Assembly: GCA_031556525.1 (NCBI GenBank)
Contig: JAVBSS010000012.1
Span: 1 to 64,000 of the forward strand
DNA: 64,000 nt
Reading direction: 5' to 3'
Source: JAVBSN01 sp031556525
Lineage (GTDB): Bacteria; Bacillota; Clostridia; Lachnospirales; Lachnospiraceae
Both the position numbers and the translations under genes were made by a program. Shown here piece after piece: positions 19,634 to 27,174 of the stretch (positions within the stretch are counted from its first letter, which is position 1; every line of letters begins with the position of its first letter). The notes under the pieces are model-generated. The model saw only the letters and a program-made list of their open reading frames with translations, did not search any database and was not told where the DNA came from.

Positions 19634-20475
19634 AAAGGTATTTTAATAAATTTAGGGAAAAAGTATCTATAGAATATTTACGAAACCAAATAATTAAAAA
19701 TTCATATGGTAATAAAAATACTATAATAGCTGGATTGGATCCTAGAGTAATAATAATTTGGTATTTGTTTTTTTCTATGTTTCCTTGGTTTACAAAAAAT
19801 ATAGTAATACTATTTGTTTTGTTTATATTTATGGTTATGCTTACGGTTATTGTAAAGGTAGCACCACTTGTCTTATTTTTCTTTTGTTTAGGAGTAATCT
19901 CTGAGTCAGGATATTTATTTGTTGTATCTTTATTTTTTGGAGGTAATTTAGAAACGTTGATACCTATTCTGATACTTACTCTTAAAATTACAACTGTATC
20001 ACTTGCTTCACTTGTAGCTTTCTCAAGTATTCCACCGGATAGTTTAGCCTTAGGTTTTTTATGGTTTGGATTTCCTAGTCAATTTGTATTTGCAATCTCA
20101 TATAGCTATAGAATATTGCCTATTTTATTAGATGAATTTAATAACATTTTATTGATTCAAAGGATGAGGGGTGAATCACCTGAACACAATACATTTTTAG
20201 GAAAGATTAAATATATTATATATAGGCTGAAATGTATTATACTAGCATTTTATCCGTTTATGCTTAATATGGCAAAGCGTTCAAGAACAACCACAGAAGT
20301 TTTAGCACTTAGAGGATATATGTATTCAATTACTAATCCTAAGGTGAAAAAAATAAAACTTGCATCTCTACATATATCAATAGATGATTGGTTATTTGTA
20401 ATGATATCAGTGTTAGTAGTTTTAATAGGTTGTATGGCATCAATATTTATAAGTAGTAATTTTAGTGTTATTTAA
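19627..20475 (+). CDS. ECF transporter transmembrane T component
   Basis: A 282-aa integral membrane protein of the CbiQ/EcfT family. It has the N-terminal LDPRVIIIWYL block, several membrane segments, and the two short coupling motifs that contact the ATPases, here in QRMRGESP and LALRGYM (canonically Ala-Arg-Gly). It overlaps the ATPase gene by 7 nt and is the last gene of the S-A-T operon. Substrate not inferable. Confidence 0.88.
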   Translation: MLKRYFNKFREKVSIEYLRNQIIKNSYGNKNTIIAGLDPRVIIIWYLFFSMFPWFTKNIVILFVLFIFMVMLTVIVKVAPLVLFFFCLGVISESGYLFVVSLFFGGNLETLIPILILTLKITTVSLASLVAFSSIPPDSLALGFLWFGFPSQFVFAISYSYRILPILLDEFNNILLIQRMRGESPEHNTFLGKIKYIIYRLKCIILAFYPFMLNMAKRSRTTTEVLALRGYMYSITNPKVKKIKLASLHISIDDWLFVMISVLVVLIGCMASIFISSNFSVI

Positions 20476-20484
20476 ATAATAACA

Positions 20485-20513
20485 TTGAAATGAAAAACAT
20501 CACATAGTACAAT
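20485..20513 (+). promoter_or_regulatory. Sigma-A promoter of the Bce-type two-component genes
   Basis: TTGAAA (20485-20490) and TACAAT (20508-20513), with a 17-bp spacer, lie 31 nt before the response regulator start. Confidence 0.65.
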
Positions 20514-20543
20514 TAATTGAATAAACGTTTAGGGGTAATAATT

Positions 20544-21215
20544 ATGTACAAAATATTAATTATAGAAGATGATATGACAATGGCAGATATAATGAAGAAG
20601 CAGATTGAAGCATGGGGAAATGAAGTTAGTTATGTTAGAGATTTTCAAAATGTTCTAACAAACTTTACGGAATACGATCCTCACCTTGTGCTTATTGATA
20701 TTATGTTGCCTTTTTATAATGGTTATCATTGGTGTAAGGAGATTAGACAGATTTCAAATGTTCCTATAATATTTATATCATCAGCAGCTGATAATATGAA
20801 TATAGTAATGGCAATGAATATGGGTGGAGACGATTTTATTACAAAACCTTTTGATATAAATGTGTTGATTGCCAAGCTTCAAGCTATACTTAGACGTACA
20901 TATGATATAAGTGGTAAAGTACCAATATTAGAGCATAATGGAGCAATATTGAATCTTAATGATATGATGATTGTATATAATGATGAGAAGATAGAATTAA
21001 CTAAAAATGAATTCCGTATTATACAAACTCTTATGGAAAGTAAGTGTAAGGTTGTAAGTCGTGATACACTAATGACTAGGTTATGGGAAAATGATTGTTA
21101 CATTGAAGAAAATACATTAACAGTTAATGTAACTAGATTAAGAAAGAAATTAGATTCAATAGGGCTTGTAGATTTTATTAAAACTAAGACAGGCCTAGGT
21201 TATATTATTGAATAA
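20544..21215 (+). CDS. OmpR-family response regulator (BceR-like)
   Basis: A 223-aa regulator with a receiver domain (acidic pair EDD at residues 8-10, phospho-acceptor Asp 52 in VLIDIMLP, Lys in DFITKPFD) and a winged-helix DNA-binding domain (ELTKNEFRIIQTLM; RLRKKLD). Its place beside an intramembrane-sensing kinase and a BceAB-like transporter marks it as the activator of that transporter. ATG 20544, preceded by AGGGG, is preferred to an upstream in-frame TTG at 20517. Confidence 0.92.
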   Translation: MYKILIIEDDMTMADIMKKQIEAWGNEVSYVRDFQNVLTNFTEYDPHLVLIDIMLPFYNGYHWCKEIRQISNVPIIFISSAADNMNIVMAMNMGGDDFITKPFDINVLIAKLQAILRRTYDISGKVPILEHNGAILNLNDMMIVYNDEKIELTKNEFRIIQTLMESKCKVVSRDTLMTRLWENDCYIEENTLTVNVTRLRKKLDSIGLVDFIKTKTGLGYIIE

Positions 21216-21231
21216 TAGATAAAGGATTGTT

Positions 21232-22236
21232 ATGGAGAAAATAAATATATTTAAAATGCTAATTAAATATATATGGGAAAATATTATAATAATATTTTTA
21301 TTTGCTTTGTTTTCAGTTGTGTTTTTAGTTGTATTTTCATTGTATAATCTTGAGGTGGAAGCTATTATTTATTCAACTGGAATATGTAGCGTAATTGGTA
21401 TAATTGTATTTATAATATGTTTTCTAAAGTTTTATTTTAAGCATAAGAAATTAATTGATATTCATAACAATATTTTATTAATAGATGAGGCTATGATTGA
21501 TACTAATCGTTTATTAGAAGAAGACTATCAAGATATAATTAAGGTGCTTAGAGATATTAATACTGAGGATTATACAAATTATCAATCCAAGCAAACAGAA
21601 AGTATTGAATATTATACAACATGGGCACATCAGATAAAGACTCCAATAGCTGTAATGCAGATGATTTTGCAAAGTGAAGATACATTAGAGCATAAGGAGT
21701 TGTTATTTGAATTATTTAGAATAGAGCAATATGTAGAGATGGTATTATCTTATCTAAGACTTGATAGTACAACATCTGACTTCTTATTTAAAGAATATGA
21801 ACTTGATACTATAATAAAAGGTTGTATAAGAAAATATGCATCTCAATTTATTAGAAAGAGAATAAAATTAGAATATGAAGGTACAGATTCATTTGTATTA
21901 ACAGATGAAAAATGGTTATCTTTTATAATTGAACAACTCCTATCTAATTGTATTAAGTATACAGATAAGGGTAGAGTTACAATTAAAGTTAATGATAATA
22001 TTGTTTCGATATCAGATACTGGTATTGGTATTGCTAGCGAGGATTTGCCAAGAGTATTTGAAAAAGGTTTTACTGGATATAATGGTAGGGCAAATAAGAA
22101 GTCTACAGGCTTAGGTCTATATTTATGCAAGAAGACGGCTGATAAGCTATCTCATAAAATATATGCTGAGTCACAAGTAGGGGTTGGAACAACTGTATTT
22201 ATTGATTTGAATACAATAAATCTTGAAATAGAATAG
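21232..22236 (+). CDS. Intramembrane-sensing histidine kinase (BceS-like)
   Basis: A 334-aa kinase with two N-terminal membrane segments separated by only a few residues, so there is almost no external sensor domain. The phospho-acceptor His is in TWAHQIKTPIAVMQ, followed by the N-box (LLSNCIKYT), G1 (SDTGIGI) and G2 (STGLGLYLCKK). BceS-type kinases sense flux through their partner ABC transporter rather than the peptide itself. It starts 16 nt after the regulator. Confidence 0.92.
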   Translation: MEKINIFKMLIKYIWENIIIIFLFALFSVVFLVVFSLYNLEVEAIIYSTGICSVIGIIVFIICFLKFYFKHKKLIDIHNNILLIDEAMIDTNRLLEEDYQDIIKVLRDINTEDYTNYQSKQTESIEYYTTWAHQIKTPIAVMQMILQSEDTLEHKELLFELFRIEQYVEMVLSYLRLDSTTSDFLFKEYELDTIIKGCIRKYASQFIRKRIKLEYEGTDSFVLTDEKWLSFIIEQLLSNCIKYTDKGRVTIKVNDNIVSISDTGIGIASEDLPRVFEKGFTGYNGRANKKSTGLGLYLCKKTADKLSHKIYAESQVGVGTTVFIDLNTINLEIE

Positions 22237-22262
22237 CACCTTACAAAAATGTAAGATTAGAT

Positions 22263-22301
22263 AGCCGAAATGTCACTCTTATCGATGTGAGATGTTCGGC
22301 T
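22263..22301. promoter_or_regulatory. Imperfect palindrome upstream of bceAB: candidate BceR-type operator
   Basis: AGCCGAA (22263-22269) and TTCGGCT (22295-22301) are exact inverted arms. An inner pair TCAC/GTGA (22273-22276, 22287-22290) extends the symmetry. No T-tract follows, so it is a poor terminator. TATACT at about 22304-22309 lies just downstream and lacks a good -35, as in activator-dependent promoters. Operator function is inferred from the adjacent regulator. Confidence 0.4.
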
Positions 22302-22347
22302 GTTATACTATACTAATGTCATAACTTAAACAGGAGGTAATGGCAAT

Positions 22348-23115
22348 ATGTCAATATTAGAGGTAAAGAATTTAAAGAAAATATATTCAACACGATTAGG
22401 TGGAAATAAGGTGCAAGCACTATCAGATGTTTCATTCTCTGTTGAAAAAGGAGAATATGTTGCAATAATGGGAGAGTCAGGTTCAGGAAAGACTACATTA
22501 CTTAATATATTAGCGGCACTTGATAAACCAACAAACGGAGAGGTGTTGCTTGATGGCAAAAAATTAGCTTCAATTAAAGAGAAAGAAATATCTTCATTTA
22601 GAAGAGATAATCTCGGATTTATTTTTCAAGATTTTAATTTGTTAGATACATTTACACTAGAAGATAATATATATCTTCCGTTGGTATTAGCAGGAAAGAA
22701 GTATGATGAAATGTCAAAAACTCTTGAACCTATTGCTAAGACATTGGGAATATCTGAATTGTTAAATAAATATCCATATGAAGTATCAGGAGGACAAAAA
22801 CAACGTGCAGCAGTAGCTAGAGCATTAATAACTAATCCCAAATTAGTATTAGCAGATGAACCAACAGGGGCTCTAGATTCCCATGCTGCTGATAGTTTGT
22901 TAAATTTATTAAGTGATATTAATAATGTTGGGCAAACAATACTTATGGTAACCCACTCTGTAAAAGCAGCAAGCCATGCAGGAAGAGTATTATTTATAAA
23001 AGACGGAGAAGTTTTTCACCAAATATATAGAGGCAATAGTTCTAATGAAGATATGTATCAAAAAATATCAGATACATTAAAATTAATTGCAACAGGTGGT
23101 GGACAGTATGAATAA
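22348..23115 (+). CDS. Bce-type ABC transporter ATP-binding protein
   Basis: A 255-aa ATPase with Walker A GESGSGKTT, the Q-loop FIFQDFNLLD, signature VSGGQKQRAAVARAL, Walker B LVLADEPTGALD and the H-loop VTHS. The sequence (FIFQDFNLLDTFTLEDNI) matches the peptide-antibiotic 7 exporter group (BceA, VraD). AGGAGG lies 10 nt upstream. It overlaps the permease gene by 8 nt. With the kinase and regulator it forms a bacitracin/lantibiotic-type resistance unit; the actual peptide is unknown. Confidence 0.93.
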   Translation: MSILEVKNLKKIYSTRLGGNKVQALSDVSFSVEKGEYVAIMGESGSGKTTLLNILAALDKPTNGEVLLDGKKLASIKEKEISSFRRDNLGFIFQDFNLLDTFTLEDNIYLPLVLAGKKYDEMSKTLEPIAKTLGISELLNKYPYEVSGGQKQRAAVARALITNPKLVLADEPTGALDSHAADSLLNLLSDINNVGQTILMVTHSVKAASHAGRVLFIKDGEVFHQIYRGNSSNEDMYQKISDTLKLIATGGGQYE

Positions 23116-25102
23116 AAATCTATATCCTAAACTTGCATTAGAAAATATTAAAAAGAATGGAAAGACATATTTCCCTTATATAATAACTTGTATTATTACT
23201 ATTGCAATGTTTTATATAATGAAATCTTTATCGTTAAATGAAGGTATAAGTCAGAGTATGGGTGCTGATTCAGTATATACAACTCTTAGTTTTGGAAGTT
23301 ATATAGTCATTATATTTTCAGGAGTATTTCTAATATATACAAATAGTTTTTTGATGAGGCAAAGAAAAAAAGAATTTGGATTATATAACATTTTAGGTAT
23401 GGAAAAGAAACATATTATAAAAGTTATAAGTCTAGAAACTATTTATGTTACTCTAATAAGTTTTGTTGGAGGACTAATTTTTGGAATAATCTTTGATAAG
23501 CTTATGTACTTGGTTATAGCAAAAATAATGAATATAGATGTTAAATTAGGTTTCTATGTTTCATTGGAAGCAATTATAACTACCCTTATAGGATTTGCTG
23601 TAATTTTTGTAATAATATTTATAAGAGCAGTTTTTCAAATTCAGATATCAAACCCTATTGAATTACTTAATGGTGGTAATGTAGGAGAGAAAGAACCTAA
23701 ATCAAAATGGTTTATGGCAATATTAGGTGTAATATGCCTTGGTATAGGATATTATATAGCTATTACAATTAAGAATCCTGTAGGCGCATTTATGTTTTTC
23801 TTTATAGCAGTATTATTTGTAATCATTGGTACTTATTTATTGTTTACAGCGGGTAGCATAGTATTCCTTAAATTGCTACGCAAAAACAAGAATTATTATT
23901 ATAAAACAAAGAATTTTATAAGTGTATCAGGCATGATATATAGAATGAAACAAAATGCAGTAGGACTATCAAATATTTGTATAATATCTACTATGGTGTT
24001 AATTATGGTGTCCTCAACTGTATCATTATGGGTTGGTATGAAGGACATTATGAATACTAGATTTCCATATGATATTAATATAACTAATAGATATTATGAG
24101 AATTATAATGTTGAAGACCGTGACAGATTGGTAGACTGTGTTAGAGAAGAATTAGAATCACAAGATATAAGTATTACAAATGATATATCCTATTCAATGC
24201 TTGGAGTAGCAGGACTATTAAAAAATGATACTTTTACTGCAACTAGTGATATTAATAGTATTGCGTCTGTGAAAGAGGTATACTTTACAGCTTTTATATC
24301 AATATCAGATTATAATGCAATTACAGGGATGAATAAAACTTTGTCAGATGATGAAATTATGATATATGATCCTAAGGGTGAGTATAGATATGATACATTT
24401 AATGTTTTTGATGAGGAATATAATATTGTAGAGAAATTAAGTGATTTTGGAAATAAAGATGATGAATTTACGGAAACTATATCAGAAACTATAATTGTTA
24501 TTGTAAATGATATAAATAAGATGGATATGCTTCAAAAGAAAGTATACGGTGATACTGCATCTAGCATTTGTTCTTACTATAATTTTGATATTGAATGTGA
24601 TGATGAAAAGAAAATAGAAATATATAAGGAATTGTGGAATATATTATCTAAGGATGAATATAACATGGTATATCTTGAATCCAAAGCTGAGTCAAAAGAT
24701 GATTTTGTAGCTGTATACGGAAGTTTCTTATTCTTAGGTGCATTTTTAGGGGTTTTATTTATAGTAGCGGCAATATTAATAATTTACTATAAACAAATTT
24801 CTGAAGGATATGAAGATAAAAATAGATTCGAGATTATGCAAAAGGTTGGAATGAATCATAAAGAGGTAAGGGGTTCTATTCGTTCGCAGATACTTACTAT
24901 ATTCTTCTTGCCACTTGTTACAGCAGGAATTCATATTTGTTTTGCATTTCCGCTAGTATCGAAGATATTAATGTTGTTAAATCTAGCTAATACAAGTTTA
25001 TATATATTATGTACAGCAGTATGCTTTGTAATATTTGCAATTATATATGTAACGATATATTTGTTAACAGCTAAGAGTTATTATAAGATAGTGAGTGTGT
25101 AG
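23108..25102 (+). CDS. Bce-type FtsX-like ABC permease
   Basis: A 664-aa permease with the BceB layout: N-terminal KLALENIKKNGKTYFPYIIT, about ten membrane segments, and one large external domain of about 200 residues in the second half between membrane segments 7 and 8. The external domain is the site thought to recognise lipid II-targeting peptides and signal to the kinase. ATG 23108 overlaps the ATPase by 8 nt with AGGTGG upstream; an in-frame TTG at 23087 is less likely. A terminator follows. Confidence 0.92.
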   Translation: MNKNLYPKLALENIKKNGKTYFPYIITCIITIAMFYIMKSLSLNEGISQSMGADSVYTTLSFGSYIVIIFSGVFLIYTNSFLMRQRKKEFGLYNILGMEKKHIIKVISLETIYVTLISFVGGLIFGIIFDKLMYLVIAKIMNIDVKLGFYVSLEAIITTLIGFAVIFVIIFIRAVFQIQISNPIELLNGGNVGEKEPKSKWFMAILGVICLGIGYYIAITIKNPVGAFMFFFIAVLFVIIGTYLLFTAGSIVFLKLLRKNKNYYYKTKNFISVSGMIYRMKQNAVGLSNICIISTMVLIMVSSTVSLWVGMKDIMNTRFPYDINITNRYYENYNVEDRDRLVDCVREELESQDISITNDISYSMLGVAGLLKNDTFTATSDINSIASVKEVYFTAFISISDYNAITGMNKTLSDDEIMIYDPKGEYRYDTFNVFDEEYNIVEKLSDFGNKDDEFTETISETIIVIVNDINKMDMLQKKVYGDTASSICSYYNFDIECDDEKKIEIYKELWNILSKDEYNMVYLESKAESKDDFVAVYGSFLFLGAFLGVLFIVAAILIIYYKQISEGYEDKNRFEIMQKVGMNHKEVRGSIRSQILTIFFLPLVTAGIHICFAFPLVSKILMLLNLANTSLYILCTAVCFVIFAIIYVTIYLLTAKSYYKIVSV

Positions 25103-25120
25103 TAGAATAATATAAATATT

Positions 25121-25158
25121 AAAAGTGCTAGTAAGAGAAATCTTGTTAGCACTTTTTT
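25121..25158 (+). terminator. Rho-independent terminator of the Bce operon
   Basis: AAAAGTGCTA (25121-25130) pairs with TAGCACTTTT (25147-25156), with an inner AAGA/TCTT closing a GAAA loop, and a six-T tract. Confidence 0.93.
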
Positions 25159-25201
25159 GTTTTACAGCACAAAATAATCGTGTAATTATGTAAATAAAAT
25201 A

Positions 25202-25230
25202 TTGATAAATGACTAGTGATATGGTAATAT
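25202..25230 (+). promoter_or_regulatory. Promoter of the toxin-like transcript
   Basis: TTGATA (25202-25207) and TAATAT (25225-25230) with a 17-bp spacer. The predicted start near 25237 gives a leader of about 53 nt before the 10-codon reading frame. Confidence 0.65.
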
Positions 25231-25263
25231 GTGAATAGGGTAGTTCAATTGCATGGGTGACTT

Positions 25264-25283
25264 CCACTTCCGAAAGGGGGTGG
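25264..25283 (+). promoter_or_regulatory. Shine-Dalgarno-sequestering hairpin
   Basis: Bases 25264-25271 pair with 25276-25283 over 8 bp (two G-U) around a GAAA tetraloop. The 3' arm GGGGGTGG is the only ribosome-binding sequence for ATG 25290, so folding would hide it. Hiding of the ribosome site is a common feature of type I toxin mRNAs. Confidence 0.7.
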
Positions 25284-25289
25284 TGTCTG

Positions 25290-25322
25290 ATGAGTACATA
25301 TGAGGAATTCAGAAGACAATGA
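25290..25322 (+). pseudogene. Truncated TxpA/holin-like type I toxin reading frame
   Basis: The frame encodes only MSTYEEFRRQ before TGA. The first seven residues match the conserved N-terminus of the TxpA/BsrG and 'putative holin-like toxin' group (MSTYE...), whose members continue into a membrane helix of about 20 residues. No hydrophobic stretch follows in any frame. The 28-residue frame starting at 25300 is polar. The gene therefore looks decayed, while its promoter, sequestering hairpin, terminator and antisense promoter survive. Alternatively the short peptide is a leader for a regulatory RNA. Confidence 0.6.
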
Positions 25323-25446
25323 TCAAGAATCAAGTAGAGTCCTACTTGATTTTGTTGACACCACATCTCACCTGACGGTTCGATGATGTACATTCGCCAA
25401 AGTGTTTTACATGCAAGCATGTATCACCTTGGCTCATTGTCAACAC

Positions 25447-25490
25447 AAAAAATAGTCGCCCAACCAACCAAAGTTTAACGACTATTTTTT
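25447..25490. terminator. Bidirectional terminator shared by sense and antisense RNAs
   Basis: A perfect 12-bp stem (25447-25458 with 25479-25490) with A6 on one flank and T6 on the other, so it ends transcription on either strand. The loop is 20 nt. Overlapping 3' ends of this sort are standard in TxpA/RatA-type pairs. Confidence 0.85.
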
Positions 25491-25542
25491 AAAATTAGTT
25501 ATAACTTGGAAGCCACTCTGTGGAGTTGACTACCTTTTTTGT
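25448..25542 (-). ncRNA. Predicted antisense RNA (RatA-like antitoxin)
   Basis: A minus-strand promoter (25549-25577) would start transcription near 25542. The bidirectional stem would end it near 25448, giving an RNA of about 95 nt whose 3' part is complementary to the 3' end of the sense transcript. Size, position and convergent layout match antisense antitoxins of the TxpA/RatA class. Confidence 0.6.
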
Positions 25543-25548
25543 ACCTTT

Positions 25549-25577
25549 ATTATATACTAAACAACATATTTTAGCAA
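25549..25577 (-). promoter_or_regulatory. Promoter of the antisense RNA
   Basis: On the minus strand, TTGCTA (complement of 25572-25577) and consensus TATAAT (complement of 25549-25554) are separated by exactly 17 bp. Confidence 0.75.
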
Positions 25578-25644
25578 TATATTATATATAACTAATATTA
25601 TGATTAATATTTTCAAAATATAAATGTAATTCAACAAATATTCT

Positions 25645-25673
25645 TTGACAAAGTATAGGTGAAATGATAATCT
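25645..25673 (+). promoter_or_regulatory. Sigma-A promoter of the SLATT gene
   Basis: Consensus TTGACA (25645-25650), a 17-bp spacer and TAATCT (25668-25673). This leaves a leader of about 73 nt in which I see no further structure. Confidence 0.75.
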
Positions 25674-25752
25674 ATAAAATGTAAGGCGTAGTTTAGTGGG
25701 GCTTTATATTGCATTTAGATAAAGCTATATTTTAGAGAGGGGTAATTAACAT

Positions 25753-26289
25753 ATGAAGACAAAAAATGATAAAAAAATTGACAACGGAAATGAGTACTAT
25801 TATACTAAAAATCTAATTAAACGTATTGAGAATGATGCTATTAGGGAACGAATTGAAAATCTGCTTATATGGTATATAAGAGAATCAACATTATTGCAAA
25901 TATGGTATTATATTTTGACAATAATATCTATTGTATCTGGTGCAAGCATACCAATTATTAGTTTATTTAATGATTTTAAAAGTAAAGATATAATTATATC
26001 TATTGTTTCAGCATTAGGTGTTTTGTCATTAAGTATGTGTACGCTGTTTTCAGTTGAAGAAAATTGGAAACGATATAGAAGGTATGCAGAAATTCTTAAA
26101 AGAGAGACATTTCAATATATAAGTAAATCAGGAGTATATTTAGAAGGAAAAAAGAATAAATCTCAGTTGTTTATAGATAGAATCGAAATGCTTACTTCAG
26201 CTGAAACCGAAGAATGGTATAAATTGAAAACAGACAATTCTAATTCAGAATCTCAGGCTAAGCAAGAATCTAAGCCTGAGGTAAAATAA
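25753..26289 (+). CDS. SLATT domain (DUF4231) two-TM protein
   Basis: A 178-aa protein: a charged N-terminus, a helix, two membrane segments (YYILTIISIVSGASIPIISL and IISIVSALGVLSLSMCTLF), then the signature C-terminal helices (NWKRYRRYAEILKRETFQY; FIDRIEMLTSAETEEW). This is the SLATT/DUF4231 architecture, proposed from genome context to be a membrane-pore effector in nucleotide-triggered anti-phage systems. Here no nucleotide cyclase or SLOG sensor is adjacent, so the role is open. It has its own promoter and terminator and an AGAGGGG ribosome site. Confidence 0.8.
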   Translation: MKTKNDKKIDNGNEYYYTKNLIKRIENDAIRERIENLLIWYIRESTLLQIWYYILTIISIVSGASIPIISLFNDFKSKDIIISIVSALGVLSLSMCTLFSVEENWKRYRRYAEILKRETFQYISKSGVYLEGKKNKSQLFIDRIEMLTSAETEEWYKLKTDNSNSESQAKQESKPEVK

Positions 26290-26306
26290 AATATAATATT
26301 TCTAAT

Positions 26307-26336
26307 AAGCAGATGATTTCATTCATCTGCTTTTTT
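26307..26336 (+). terminator. Rho-independent terminator of the SLATT gene
   Basis: A 10-bp stem (26307-26316 with 26323-26332), a 6-nt loop and a T-tract to 26336. Confidence 0.95.
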
Positions 26337-26358
26337 AATTGTCTCAATGTTTTATATA

Positions 26359-26413
26359 TTTCACATTTCTTACACATTTATTACATAAAACTTACGCAAA
26401 TTATGGTTATAGT
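26359..26413 (+). promoter_or_regulatory. PhoP-type box (four direct repeats) and -10 of the polyphosphate operon
   Basis: Four heptamers, TTTCACA (26359), TTACACA (26370), TTACATA (26381) and TTACGCA (26392), recur at exactly 11-bp intervals. TATAGT at 26408-26413 follows 9 nt after the last, and no good -35 is present. B. subtilis PhoP binds TT(A/C/T)ACA-like repeats with 11-bp periodicity that replace or precede the -35. The downstream genes make polyphosphate, which fits phosphate-starvation control. PhoPR itself is not in this window. Confidence 0.65.
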
Positions 26414-26445
26414 ATATATATAACATACAGATTGGAGGAATTAAT

Positions 26446-27174
26446 ATGTCTGCAAATACAGTTTTCCAAAGGGTTGAGAAGAAATATTTATTAGACGAAG
26501 AAAAATACCATAAGTTTATTAAAATGACAAGAGATAAAATTACTGCTGATGATTTTGGCATACATACAATATGTAACATATATTATGATACTGAAAATGA
26601 TGATCTAATAGCACGTTCAATTGATAAACCAGTTTACAAAGAAAAATTAAGATTAAGAACATATGGTATACCTAATGGTAATTCAATTTCTTATATTGAG
26701 ATAAAGAAAAAATACAATGGAATTGTATATAAGAGAAGGGTGCAAGTGCCTTATGGTAAGGCTATAAAATATCTAAATAAAGGTGTGGCTATAGATAGTA
26801 ATAATCAAATATTTAGAGAAATAGATTATTTAAAAAAATTCTATGAGCCAAAACCCAAATTGGTATTAGCTTATGATCGAGTCGCTTACTATGGAAGTCA
26901 AGATAATAACATTAGAATAACTATTGATAGGAATATTAGAAGTAGAGAATATGATATGGATCTAAGGTTAGGTGATTATGGTAATTCATTATTAGAATCA
27001 AATATGTATCTTATGGAAATTAAGGTTCCAGCTTCTATGCCATTATGGTTAGTAGAAATATTATCTGAACTAGAAATATATCCAACATCATTTTCAAAAT
27101 ATGGAAACATATATAAACAAAACAAATTAAACATTAGAGAAAGAGGAGATAGATTATGTGGTCAAGTGTGTTAA
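26446..27174 (+). CDS. VTC-domain polyphosphate polymerase-like protein
   Basis: A 242-aa tunnel-fold protein of the VTC/CYTH-like superfamily. Conserved basic and acidic tunnel residues appear in FQRVEKKYLL, KEKLRLRTYG, SYIEIKKKYNGIVYKRRV, LVLAYDRVAYYG and YLMEIKVP. Yeast Vtc4 uses this domain to build polyphosphate from ATP; bacterial stand-alone copies next to DUF4956 are annotated as polyphosphate polymerases by similarity. GGAGG lies upstream. The end overlaps the DUF4956 gene by 19 nt. Confidence 0.88.
   Translation: MSANTVFQRVEKKYLLDEEKYHKFIKMTRDKITADDFGIHTICNIYYDTENDDLIARSIDKPVYKEKLRLRTYGIPNGNSISYIEIKKKYNGIVYKRRVQVPYGKAIKYLNKGVAIDSNNQIFREIDYLKKFYEPKPKLVLAYDRVAYYGSQDNNIRITIDRNIRSREYDMDLRLGDYGNSLLESNMYLMEIKVPASMPLWLVEILSELEIYPTSFSKYGNIYKQNKLNIRERGDRLCGQVC

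Larger units (their letters stand above)
25237..25490 (+). ncRNA. Predicted structured transcript of the toxin-like locus
   Basis: From the promoter ending at 25230 to the terminator at 25490 the RNA would carry four hairpins. These are the Shine-Dalgarno hairpin (25264-25283), a perfect 10-bp stem with a 4-nt loop right after the short frame (25328-25351, then TT), a long hairpin 25396-25433 with nested arms, and the terminal hairpin. A 7-bp inverted repeat (GTTGACA 25354-25360, TGTCAAC 25438-25444) would close the central domain. The transcript itself is inferred from these signals. Confidence 0.5.

Noticed and set aside
22240..22255. Small hairpin (CTTACA/TGTAAG) after the kinase gene as a terminator
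   Set aside because: Six weak pairs and no T-tract; the operon probably reads on or ends elsewhere.
25300..25386. 28-codon frame overlapping the truncated toxin frame
   Set aside because: Polar product, start buried in the other frame with no ribosome site; not a plausible membrane toxin.
25064..25420. 118-codon minus-strand reading frame across the end of the Bce permease and the toxin-like region
   Set aside because: It runs through a strong terminator and the + strand hairpins, has no ribosome site and no recognisable domain.
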